A stretch of DNA of 64,000 nucleotides from Obelidium mucronatum. Lineage: Eukaryota; Chytridiomycota; Chytridiomycetes; Chytridiales; Chytriomycetaceae. Location: assembly GCA_025765595.1 (NCBI GenBank), contig JAIVFH010000029.1, forward strand, positions 186,001 through 250,000. Reading direction: 5' to 3'. A program made the position numbers and the translations under genes. The stretch's first letter is position 1. Every line of letters begins with the position of its first letter. Under the pieces are notes generated by a model. It was not told the origin of the DNA. It ran no database searches and worked only from the letters and a program-made list of their open reading frames with translations. Shown piece by piece: positions 21,710-31,178 of this stretch.

Positions 21710-24186
21710 TCATGAACAACGACGTTCCTCCAAAAGGCCCGTTACCGTGTTATCAATCACACTCGCCATCTTTGCGCGAAGGGACTCAAAGGCCTCGTTA
21801 ATAGACACTCGCTCGACCATCTCAGATTCTAACCACACTATCCTCTTTCCTTGCTCCTCAACAACTTGTCTGGCTTCATTCAGCTTTGCTTCCAGCCCAC
21901 GAATCAACTTCTTATTGTCCCCCAAATACCCATTCGCAACAACCGCCTCTTGAGTCATCTTTTCCACACTCTGACTTAGCTTATCCAACTCCTTTTCTTT
22001 CTTCTTGAGCTTCTTTTTCCGCTTCTCCAAATCACCCAGTAACCCCTCCCTTTCAGACTTGATTGTTCCCAACTCCACAATCAAATCAATGTTCATTCCT
22101 TTGATGCCATCCAACTCAACTCTGGCTACATCCATCTCGGCTTTCAATTTATCCGTTTCCAACTCCTTGATTCGCTCTGATTCAACAGCATCCGCCAGCG
22201 CCACTTCCAGTTTACAAATGCTTTCTTTATCCAATCGCGAAGCTTCCGTTAATGCTTGCGTTTTCGCTTCCAAGCTCTGAACCGCGTTTTCCAAATCTTG
22301 GAACCGACTGTTTTCAATCAACAGTTCGTCCACTCTTCTTTGGAGATTGTGTACATCTGCAACAAGTCCATCGACGGTTGATTTCCATGTTTCTTCTTTG
22401 CTACTCCATTCCAATAACTGGGTTTCGAGGTCAGCGTTTTTGGCTCTTAAGCCTTCAACGGTGTTTCCAAGCTCCACTATTTCCTCCTTCTCTCGGGTTT
22501 CGTTGTTGAGACTATTGTCTTGAGAGTAGTCGTCGCTTGATTGGATTGAAGCGTCTGACGTAGAAACCCTTGTTGCAGCAGCAGAAGCCGCGGCAGCAGC
22601 AGCAGTGGCAGCAGCTCGCAACTCATTCACCTCCCTCTCCCTTTTGCGTAGCTTTTTGCCTCGTTTTTCGTGATCCGCCAAAAGTTGTGCGTGCTGCGCT
22701 TTTAGAGATTCCAAGGCAACCAATGATTCTTGGGTAGATATTGACAGAGATGAGAGTTCTGCTTCCTTTTCAACCAGTTTGGATTCGAGAGTTTTAATAA
22801 TAACAATAGTGGTAGTAGAGGTCGGTTCGGGAGATGGACTGGGTTCCAAAGGAATAGTGGCAGCGTTGCTCATTTGTGACGTTGAGGTTTCTTCTTTATG
22901 GTCTCTTGTAACAGATTTAGTTGATGTTGCTTCGACTGGTTTGGTTTCTGAATCTATTCCTGTTGTTGCTGTGGTTGCAATTGCGTTTTGTACATTTGAT
23001 GCTGAATAATTGAGGAAAGACAATGCAGTTGTTGTTGATGATTGCGGTAAAATAGTTGTTGAGTCTGAAGGTGACTTTGCGGTAATAGCCGATAACTCTG
23101 TTTGAAGCCGAATGATTGTTGATTCATGCACATGCAATGCTTCAGTTAAACGAGATATTTCGGTTTCATGGTGGTTGCAAACGGGTGCTTTGGTATTTGA
23201 GGCTTCGATTTGTTGTTTCAATTGATTGATGATGGTATCCTTGATCTCAATGGTTTCAATGTGTTTGGATATTTCGGATTCCAAGTCTTCAATTTGGTCT
23301 TGGACATTGTCAGGAACAGTTGATAAGATGTTGGATCCAGGCACCGAAGTCGCTTTCGCAGTCATTGAAGAATAGAGCTCAGCCGTTATCGACGATAACG
23401 ACGTTTTCAACGCAGCGTTCTCGGTTTCCCTCTCCTTCAGTTTCACCAATGCATTAGAATGCTGTGACTTGATGTCATCCAGTTCAGCCCGCAGGGCAAC
23501 AACGTTGGCGGAATCCCAACGAAGCGAACTCAATTCCTGGGCCTGTTGATCCACTTGACACTGAGCCTGTTTGAGGTCTTCCTTCATCAAATCGGTTATT
23601 TGATGACTCGATTGTAGCTCCCCTTTCAATGCGTCAATCTCTTCATGCAGTGATTGAACCATCCCGCCCAATTGTGAAACTTGCTTCTCCTTCTCATCCA
23701 TCTCTTCTTGACTCACACCGCTGCTGCTGCAGCTACTACTCCCACTACCCATGCGATTATAAATCCGGACTGGTAAGTCTTTGGCCGTCTCCATCAACTC
23801 CTCTGTTCGATCCAACCACTTGTTCCCGCCCGTTTTGGCAGAGACAAGGAACGAGTTGCCCAGCCCAAACAGGGTGACACCGATACAGTAGCCTTCAATG
23901 TCTGCATCGATTCCGCCCATTAGCTTTAACCCTTTGAGGTACGAGTCGACTTGAATCTGGGATTGCAGTTCAGTCCGTGCTACGTCAGTGATCCCGCCTT
24001 TGATTTGCAACTGCAAGGTCCGCAGCTTTCGGGAGGATCGAGTTGCATTGCTTTCAACATACGTCTGGACCTGATCAATGGGAGGGATTAGGGGTCTAAG
24101 CAAAACAACATGGCAATACACAAATCAAACAAAAACCAACCAAAGAATCCATTGGATCCAACAACTTCTTCTTCCCACCACCACCT

Positions 24187-24234
<48 letters not shown>

Positions 24235-24581
24235 CCCGGTGTATCCAATTTATGCGAAAGATCTTTAAACAGCGAGAACCCAACATACCCCAAATCCACA
24301 ATCAGACTAAACCCGCCCATACTCAACACAAGGTCAATCAGCTGCACCTGTCCCCCATCAACAACCACGCGGCTGAACTGCTTGATGCTGGTGAAGCCGC
24401 TTTGCGATGCCGCTGAAACAACGAGTTGGCGGAAACATTCCTGATTGAATCCGGTGCCCATGCAGAGACTGGGGAGGGCGATGCTTGACATGCGGAGTTT
24501 GAGCAGCTTGATGAGGGTTGCGAAGGCGCCCCATATGGGTAGTGATAGGTCTAGTGATGATGATGGGGGATCTGCAGCCAT
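21710..24581 (-). CDS. Long coiled-coil protein with helical N-terminal domain
   Basis: Two exons on the minus strand, 24141-24581 and 21710-24070. The intron 24071-24140 has a CCCCTAATCCC branch site and joins in phase 0. The product is about 933 residues. The N-terminal ~240 residues contain several hydrophobic helices and an alanine run of variable length. The remainder is nearly continuous heptad-like coiled coil, with an Ala-rich and a Ser/Thr-rich interruption (around 22560 and 22850). The closing segment has a LEKRKKKLKKKEKELDKL-like basic helix. Such proteins are often organelle tethers or cytoskeletal scaffolds. No family can be named. Confidence 0.75.
24188..24233. repeat. CAG/CTG triplet repeat coding poly-Ala
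   Basis: About 15 uninterrupted CAG units on the plus strand. On the coding minus strand they give an alanine run between the N-terminal domain and the first intron of the coiled-coil gene. Confidence 0.9.
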
Positions 24582-24851
24582 AAATTATTATTTTTTTTTT
24601 TGGAACTTGTAATTTTGATTGCGGCGAAGCGGGCTTTGAAAAAAAATTGGTCCCTTTTGAAACAAAGTGATGATATTTAAAAACTTCATAATCATCCGAG
24701 TCGCGTAACGATAGATAGCTGTCAAAAAAATAGTCAAATATAAATTATGGTAGCTGTCGTAAGCTTCCAAACTTCCAGAAGGATAAAAGAAAGACAACAA
24801 CAACAAAAAAAAAAAGAATCCGACAAAAAAAAAACTCGACTATTGAATCCT

Positions 24852-24986
24852 ATGAGCATTCAAAGATTCTTTACCATTGTGATGATCATGGTTCTTGCGA
24901 GTCTTGCCCTTGTTCAAGCTTCAAGTGATCATCCATGGGTTGACAAGTCCCACAGAATCAAGATTGACTCGGCTGGACGAAAGTAG
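24852..24986 (+). CDS. Tiny secreted peptide precursor, 44 residues
   Basis: The ATG at 24852 begins a short protein with a clear signal peptide (FFTIVMIMVLASLALVQA) and probable cleavage before SSDHPW. The mature part is about 20 residues, basic, and ends DSAGRK. There is no cysteine. An in-frame upstream ATG at 24747 would add a charged, Lys/Gln-rich stretch that would block the signal, so it is not used. It resembles the peptide gene 280 bases downstream in length and layout but not in sequence. The function is unknown; a signalling or antimicrobial role is only a guess. Confidence 0.5.
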   Translation: MSIQRFFTIVMIMVLASLALVQASSDHPWVDKSHRIKIDSAGRK

Positions 24987-25262
24987 AAGTAATAAACGAC
25001 AGGGTTTTCACGGTTTTTTGAGGAGGCGCCTTTTAATATACATCAGACTCAAGGATAAACAATAAAAAGCTCTATTTCATTTTATTTGCTGTCTTGTCAA
25101 AAGCACCAACCGTGCACTTGTGCACGCGACAACAATCCGCCAAAAATAGAAGCCAAAAAAAAAAGTAGCCGATGGAATACCAAAGAACAAAGGGATTACA
25201 ATAAAAAAGACTGCAAGAAACCAGCCGACATAAAAGTAACACAAAAACAAGAACATCCAATA

Positions 25263-25373
25263 ATGAGATTCCAAGCCATCCTCCTCCTCGTTACCGCTGC
25301 CCTTGCTATTGCACAACCACTCGAGCACCACGACATTGACAACCTCAAGCAGCATGGTCACCACGACGCCTGA
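25263..25373 (+). CDS. Tiny secreted His-rich peptide precursor, 36 residues
   Basis: MRFQAILLLVTAALAIAQ is a textbook signal peptide. The mature part, about 18 residues, has five histidines in EHHD and HGHHDA, giving it metal-binding potential. The ATG context is taatgaga and a consensus AATAAA lies downstream at about 25425. It is the second of two adjacent micro-genes on the same strand. No family is known to me. Because it is so short, only transcript or peptide data can show that it is expressed. Confidence 0.5.
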   Translation: MRFQAILLLVTAALAIAQPLEHHDIDNLKQHGHHDA

Positions 25374-25540
25374 GTAGATGTATACTCTTCTTCTTGCAAT
25401 TGGAATATCTATAAAATGCATTGCAATAAAAGGATCTCAAAAAAACCTCGCTTCTTTTATTTTTGTCGGGGATTTGTTTTCCCCCCTCCCCTCAAACCAC
25501 CTTATTTAAAATACTCTGCGGAGTTTGATAGACGTGGCTG

Positions 25541-25839
25541 ATGGATCTCGACTGGTGCTTCGTGTGCGACAAGCGGCTGACGGTAAGTTGGCCTTCCGTG
25601 CTTTGCATCGCGGCAACCAACCAGCGCACAAACAGCATCCCGGCCTTTACTGCTCAACGCTCTGCGGCGAAGAAGACCGCAGCCTTCCCAAAGGAGCGGC
25701 TGGCGAACCACTGCCACTGCGGAATCTCGACAGACCCGTAAGCGCACTGCTGCAAACCACTGCCAATCCAGCACCACGGCGGCTTCTTTCGCCTGAATTC
25801 TCGTTGCAATTTAAATCACGCAATCGGCGTCGAATGTAG
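25541..25839 (+). CDS. ECL1-family zinc-binding small protein, copy 1
   Basis: Exons are 25541-25582 and 25636-25839, with a phase-0 intron (GTAAGT..AACAG). The 81-residue product starts MDLDWCFVCDK and continues HPGLYCSTLC, giving the CxxC...YCSxxC zinc knuckle of the ECL1/2/3 family, small fungal proteins linked in fission yeast to chronological lifespan and nutrient or zinc stress. It ends LLSPEFSLQFKSRNRRRM, a tail shared with copies 2 and 3. The intron separates the two halves of the knuckle. The gene is more GC-rich than copies 2-4. Confidence 0.78.
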
Positions 25840-26324
25840 AAAGGAATTTCGTCTCTCTCATAATTGTGTCTATCTTTATTGTTGCTGCTGCTTGATGCTG
25901 CAACTGGATGATTCCTATGTCCATGCCAAACCATTCATCAAAAACTCATTGTATCTATTGTTATTATTATTTGCTCAGCCTATATTTATACACCGTGTAC
26001 CTATTTTTTTTTTTTTTTTTATTTTTTGCTGTTTTTCGATCTATTATTATTTTCAAATATCCTCATTATATGGTGATTGTGTGATAAATAACCAAGTTCC
26101 ACATCACTTTAAATGGTTACGTAATGAGTTTATACGAGTGACGTGTTTGTTGCATATTGTGGTCAAGTCGCATGCTTTTTTTTGTTGTGACTCGATTTTG
26201 AAGGATTTGAAATCTCCCATGTCATCACGAATCATTAGAAATTGGATAAAAAAACAGTTCAAAAACAGAAAGAAGTATTTTACTCTACAAAGGAAAAAAC
26301 AAACCCATCGTATTCTTCAAAAAC
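25840..26324. other. Intergenic stretch between ECL1-like copies 1 and 2
   Basis: AT-rich with T runs. A long open frame here has no start context or motif. It probably holds the 3' region of copy 1 and the promoter of copy 2. Confidence 0.5.
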
Positions 26325-26738
26325 ATGGAAACTTTCACAAACTGGTGTCTTGTCTGTGAGCGCAAGCTTGCCCACGAAGCAACTTACTGCTCTCTGGACT
26401 GTCTCAAGTCCGATTACAAACACATGATCACAACGCACTCAACTGTTCGTCGAAACTCGGCCTGCTCGACTTCTTCTCAAGAGAGTGAAAGCGCCTTGAC
26501 TATCGATTCTTTTGGGGAATGGTCCCCTTCAACAAAGAATAAGCGCCGCAACATGTGCCCGCCGTCTCCGACGCCTTCAAACTACTCTATTGATTCCCAC
26601 ATATCTGCAACAAGGAGTGTAGATTCAAATGAATCAAGATCATGGATTGTGCCCAACGAATCTTTCGAAGTGACTCATTCTCTTTTGGCACCCGCGTTTT
26701 CACTGGAGTTCAAGTCTCGGGGATCAAGGAGGCTTTAA
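26325..26738 (+). CDS. ECL1-family zinc-binding small protein, copy 2
   Basis: Single exon, 137 residues. The zinc knuckle reads WCLVCERKL then TYCSLDCLKSDY. The middle is Ser/Thr-rich with CPPSPTPS, a likely phosphorylated linker also found in copy 3. The protein ends LLAPAFSLEFKSRGSRRL, matching the tail of copies 1 and 3. It has no intron where copies 1 and 4 have one. Confidence 0.8.
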   Translation: METFTNWCLVCERKLAHEATYCSLDCLKSDYKHMITTHSTVRRNSACSTSSQESESALTIDSFGEWSPSTKNKRRNMCPPSPTPSNYSIDSHISATRSVDSNESRSWIVPNESFEVTHSLLAPAFSLEFKSRGSRRL

Positions 26739-27214
26739 TCCTTGACAAGTTACAACAATCTTTTCTTAAAAATAATTCGTTTTTCTTTTGTATCTTTATT
26801 TGGATTTGAAATTCGTCCATCCATTCGCCGTAAATAAATATCTTTAACTTTTACACTTGTTGAATCTTTCGAATATCAATTACTATAATGACTTATAACT
26901 GAGATTTCATATCGACATCTTGTTGGGAAGGAATCTCGCCAACTAACTTTTTCTGGACTTTCTCGAAAGGCTTTAGTCTAGGATAATGCCGCAATACTTA
27001 ATGATTAAATAAATATTAATTCGTCATATTTGTTATGGCGCAATTTGAACACATGTTTTTTTTTGTAGTGCGCGTGAGAATTGCACCATTTCTCTTTGCA
27101 TCATTTTCATTGATGACGCCAACCCCATGATCCAAAAAGATAAATAGGAGCAAGAGAAGAAGCCACTCTATCCACAACCAAACCGAAGCTCAAAAAAAAA
27201 AAACCAAAAGCGAA
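26739..27214. other. Intergenic stretch between ECL1-like copies 2 and 3
   Basis: AT-rich, no coding signal seen. It contains probable polyadenylation sequences for copy 2 and a TAAATAG promoter-like site near 27142. Confidence 0.5.
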
Positions 27215-27631
27215 ATGGCCGACTTTACTCAAATCTGCATGACCTGTGAAAAGAACCTCCAACACGATGGAATCTATTGCTCCATGAACTGCCTACGGAC
27301 AGACTTTGGCATCATCCCGTCAACTACTACAGCCACATCGAAAACAAGAGATGAACTTGGTTGGATCAACGCTCGGAACTCTCACCGAAAAACGTCGCCG
27401 TATTTGCCCGCAACCATCTTTGCCAGCGAGCCTATTCTCGAGTGCCCACCATCACCAACACTCTCTGCTTCGTCTTCTTCAGATTCTTCAGTATACAGCC
27501 GAAAATCATCTACTGTATCATCAAGCCTGTCAAGGAGCAGTACTACATCGGATATTGCGGACATTACACAGTCTATTTTGGCACCAACGTTTTCTCTCGA
27601 ATTCAAATCTCGTCCAAGAAGAAGATTTTAA
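27215..27631 (+). CDS. ECL1-family zinc-binding small protein, copy 3
   Basis: Single exon, 138 residues. The knuckle is ICMTCEKNL then IYCSMNCLRTDF. The linker has CPPSPTLSASS, close to copy 2, followed by a long Ser run. It ends ILAPTFSLEFKSRPRRRF. Copies 2 and 3 are the most alike in length and layout and are probably the youngest duplicates. The conserved LxPxFSLEFKSR tail is as well kept as the zinc knuckle, so it is likely a functional motif. Confidence 0.8.
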   Translation: MADFTQICMTCEKNLQHDGIYCSMNCLRTDFGIIPSTTTATSKTRDELGWINARNSHRKTSPYLPATIFASEPILECPPSPTLSASSSSDSSVYSRKSSTVSSSLSRSSTTSDIADITQSILAPTFSLEFKSRPRRRF

Positions 27632-28068
27632 GCATTCTGATGCACATCATTGTGATGGATGATACCCCTCTCGTTTCTGTGTAGTTTTTGTTCATTTTGT
27701 ATTATTAAAAAAGAGAACGATCAAATCAGATCGCAACGCAATAAAAGCATTTCATTCCCAAGATGTATTCTCTCATACTGTGTATGCCACCATGGATTAT
27801 ATGCAAACTGTTGGGTCGCTTGAAGCTGTCTCTTTTTTTTTGGATGAAAACGCATCATTCTATAAAATCTGTAAAAACACGCTATGGTGATCCAGATGTT
27901 TGAGGGAATGAATCTGGCCTCAAGCTTAAAAAAAACTGTGGCTAAATGATGTTTGGGAATGAATGTAAAAAAAATTGTGGCTGAATGAAAAAAAAAAAAA
28001 AAAAAAAAAAAAACTGTGGCTAAAAAAAAGAAGGACGGAAAAAAAAAGCAAATACGGAACTCCTGACC
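27632..28068. other. Intergenic stretch with poly(A) runs and a small repeat
   Basis: The string TGTGGCTAAA or TGTGGCTGAA occurs at about 27940, 27975 and 28013, each preceded by an A run; a 24-base poly(A) lies at about 27988-28012. It forms the upstream region of the disrupted glycoprotein gene. No gene is seen. Confidence 0.5.
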
Positions 28069-30731
28069 ATGATCATCCCTTTCATTCTTTTGTCTCAATG
28101 GGTTACAGCGACTGTTGCCAGTCTTGACATTTCATGGCCAAATGAACCAGTTCAAATCGAGTCCATCGAGAAACCTGGACTCTGCTGGAGCCGGCTTGAA
28201 GAACCGCTCCACCCAGTTCTCCTCAACCCGTGTCAGACATCTGCAGAGATCGCCGACCAGATATTTCTCTCTTTGGATGAAGTAAGAGTTAATTTTTTTT
28301 CCGTTTCCTTTTGTTAAGCACCTCAGCATTCAGTTAGCAGTTGACTCTCGAGGATACCTTACATACAGCGCCGACACAAGCAATCAATTTATAATGTACT
28401 CCGATAGCACCATTCGATACAGCAGCGATGCAGGAAAGTGTATCGCATTGACAGTGGTGGGAAGTTCGGAGACGCACGTCACCATAGCTCTTTCGGTGCA
28501 AAATTGTTTGCCATCCCAAAAGAGCCAGCAGTTCAAACTTCTTACGGGCATCAAACTTGTCGAATCGGTTGATCCAGATCATGGACTTTCGGATAGCTTA
28601 ACTGAAGAAGCCCTTGCGAAACGTGATTCTCCTTCTTCTTCATCTACGTCAACGTCTTCGGCCTATGCCAGTGCTTCTTCCAGCAGCTCTTCTACTTATG
28701 CCAGTTCATCTTCGAGTAGCAGTGCCTACTCAACGTCAACGTCAACGTCTTCGGCCTATGCCAGTGCTTCTTCCAGCAGCTCTTCTGCTTATGCCAGTTC
28801 ATCTTCGAGTAGCAGTACCTACTCAACGTCAACGTCAACGTCTTCGGCCTATGCCAGTGCTTCTTCCAGCAGCTCTTCTGCTTATGCCAGTTCATCTTCG
28901 AGTAGCAGTGCCTACTCAACGTCAACGTCAACGTCTTCGGCCTATGCCAGTGCTTCTTCCAGCAGCTCTTACGCTTACGCCAGTTCATCTTCGAGTAGCA
29001 GTACCTATTCAACGTCAACGTCTTCGGCCTATGCCAGTGCTTCTTGGAGCAGCAGTATCATTATAGCTTCACCGACTGTGAACAGTGATGCTTTGCCTGC
29101 CCCAACAAGGGATGCTCCTATTACTTCAGATAGTGTTGTCAAAACTACAGAGACAATGTGGACATCAGGACTACCCACTGCATCTGCTACCTCGACTATT
29201 GGACTTGCCTCCACTGTCCGCCCCTTAACAACTTCAACAATTGAATGTCTTTCTTCTTGTCTTCCTGGCACGTGCGGTGCTATTTCTGATAACTGCGGAG
29301 GACTTTTGAAATGTGGGCCGTGTTGCGATCCACGTCGGCTTGATTTTGGCGGTGTCGCAAAAAACGAAGCAATTGTCGAAAAGGCTGTTGCAATTATTCA
29401 TTCTGTACAATGTTCCAAATCCTGCCTCTCGAATGCAAGTTTGATTTCAACATTAAAACAAACATTTTCAAATATTGAAATTCTCACGACAGATACGGGG
29501 TATGAATGCATTTATGGGGGGTCAAACTGTCGGCTTAATGGACTCTCTTTGTTTGAATATGGATCTTTCGGGATTTAACGACTGTGCGGTTGAATCCAAA
29601 AGCGGCCCTTCACTTTGTTCTTCTCCCAACGACATAAATTCTGTGTACGCAATGGAGTGCATTCTACAAGCTTTATGTTCCAGTTTGTCTTCTCCAGCAG
29701 TTGCCCAATATATTCCTCCAACCGATGTATCGTCAAAATCACCAGGTCTTGTCTTTGTTATTCCTGAAACAGAGCCTGTCACGTCTGTTATGGTGTCATA
29801 CTTGGACAAAGTCAATATACCGCTAGAATTATTCATTCAGAAAACGAAGAGAGGCGCCCTCGATCAATTGCAACGCTTTTACTTTGTACTGCCAAAGTTT
29901 GAATTCACAACATCTGCTGTCATTGAATTCAAGTTGAGCTATACTGTTTGCAAAAATAATTTTGCGGATGGCAAATGCGCTGGGCCCTCTGCCATTCGGC
30001 AAAGAGACGTTGCTGTTACCCCTCCGGAACTTCCTGGGTGGACCGCACCAACAACAACAATTACGCAAACACGTACAAGTAGCATTGCTCCTGGTACTAC
30101 GAAAAGTTTTAAAACCGCTATGACTACGACTACTACACCGATTGCTACTACGGCTACTACAACTGAACCTCCAGCAGCTACATCTGATGCCCCCGATCTT
30201 TTCATCAATTGCACATGAAACTGCAAGATTTGCTTGACTTATGGATCAAATTTCGTTCGCCAACAATGCAATCAAAACGAAATCAGTGCACCTTTATTTG
30301 GTTCAACAACGGCATCAATCGCATCGGCAAGGATGACGTCTTCCAATGCCCTCAAAGTTTACCTTGCACAAGATTCGTTTGTCGAATCAGTTCTGATTCA
30401 CGTTTGCATTGCTATCGAATCAGGAATAGTTGGTCAGATTTGCGATCAAACGATCGCGAATTCGATACCTGTGTATGTCCCAGTTGGTTTACCAGAGAAT
30501 GAGCAATCCGGCATTGTTCGTCCTTTCGCGCCGCAAAACCCAGTGAATACATCCGTCGTTTCTGATGATGTGAAAAATCCAGAAGTTCGTATTGGCGAGA
30601 GTATGAACAATCACCGAATTGTTTCCAAACTGGAGTCTGTGTCAACGAAAGGAATATTCATTGCAGGCAGCTCTGCAAAAAAAAATTCTATCTCAATTGC
30701 TTTATTATGCTCTGTCGTTTTCTATTTGTGA
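28069..30731 (+). pseudogene. Disrupted secreted Ser-rich cell-wall glycoprotein gene
   Basis: The 5' end is intact: signal peptide from 28069, an intron at 28282-28333, and a region like a ricin-B/beta-trefoil lectin (RGYLTYSADTSNQF, GKCIAL). A serine-rich tandem repeat follows, then a cysteine-rich part (CLSSCLPGTCG, CGGLLKCGPC). At 29516-29521 a run of six G breaks the frame; one fewer G restores a frame that continues to 30215. A TGA then interrupts it at 30216, and the same frame stays open to 30731, where it ends in a GPI-like hydrophobic tail (SISIALLCSVVFYL). Both ends of a GPI-anchored wall protein are therefore present with two breaks between. Sequencing error, recent decay and recoding are all possible. 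It sits between ECL1-like copies 3 and 4. Confidence 0.6.
28646..29060 (+). repeat. 93-nt coding tandem repeat, Ser/Ala/Tyr-rich
   Basis: The unit encodes about 31 residues of the pattern STSSAYASASSSSS. It recurs at about 28652, 28745, 28838 and 28931, with a shorter last copy near 29018. Copies are nearly identical at the DNA level, suggesting recent expansion or ongoing conversion. Confidence 0.9.
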
Positions 30732-30818
30732 TCAGAAAATAAATCATGATGGAGATCCATACAACCTTCAAACAATCCATGAATAGAGCCGCTCCCCAAC
30801 TGTAGAGAATATTATCAA

Positions 30819-31131
30819 ATGAACTATTTAACTTGTTGGTGCATCGTTTGTCATTCGCGTCTCTATGTAAGTGAAATGGAATCAATTTGTTTCATTTCCC
30901 GCTCCAACTTTCTTTGCGGACCAGCACGATGGGCTGTACTGCTCAAAAGCGTGTATGTGTGAGGATTGTAAACCTGTTCAAGAATCAGGAGAGAAGAGCG
31001 AGGTTCCGAATTTTCATCGTAGCTGTGGTGACTGTCGAGGAATAAGAAATGTCAATACATCGGTACCTGCGGCTTCGAACCCATTGGAATTTAAGTGTCG
31101 GATTCATCGAAAAGGCAACCAACAACAATAA
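30819..31131 (+). CDS. ECL1-family zinc-binding small protein, copy 4
   Basis: Exons are 30819-30866 and 30925-31131, phase 0 (GTAAGT..ACCAG). The product begins MNYLTCWCIVCHSRLY, then HDGLYCSKACMCEDC, forming the zinc knuckle across the intron exactly as in copy 1. The length is 84 residues. The C-terminus NPLEFKCRIHRKG is a weakened form of the LxPxFSLEFKSR tail. Extra cysteines (CEDC, CGDC) follow the knuckle. It is separated from copies 1-3 by the disrupted glycoprotein gene and faces the Scc2/NIPBL gene tail to tail. Confidence 0.75.
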
Positions 31132-31178
31132 ACTACAATTTATTGGTTACAATGCTGAAGAACTACTGTAGTCCGCGA

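Noticed and set aside
28692..29018. Long minus-strand and +2 frames in the Ser repeat region
   Set aside because: They are shadows of the 93-nt coding repeat, whose unit length is a multiple of three.
29500..29580. Intron to explain the frame break in the wall-protein gene
   Set aside because: No GT donor with a matching AG acceptor and branch site lies across the break.
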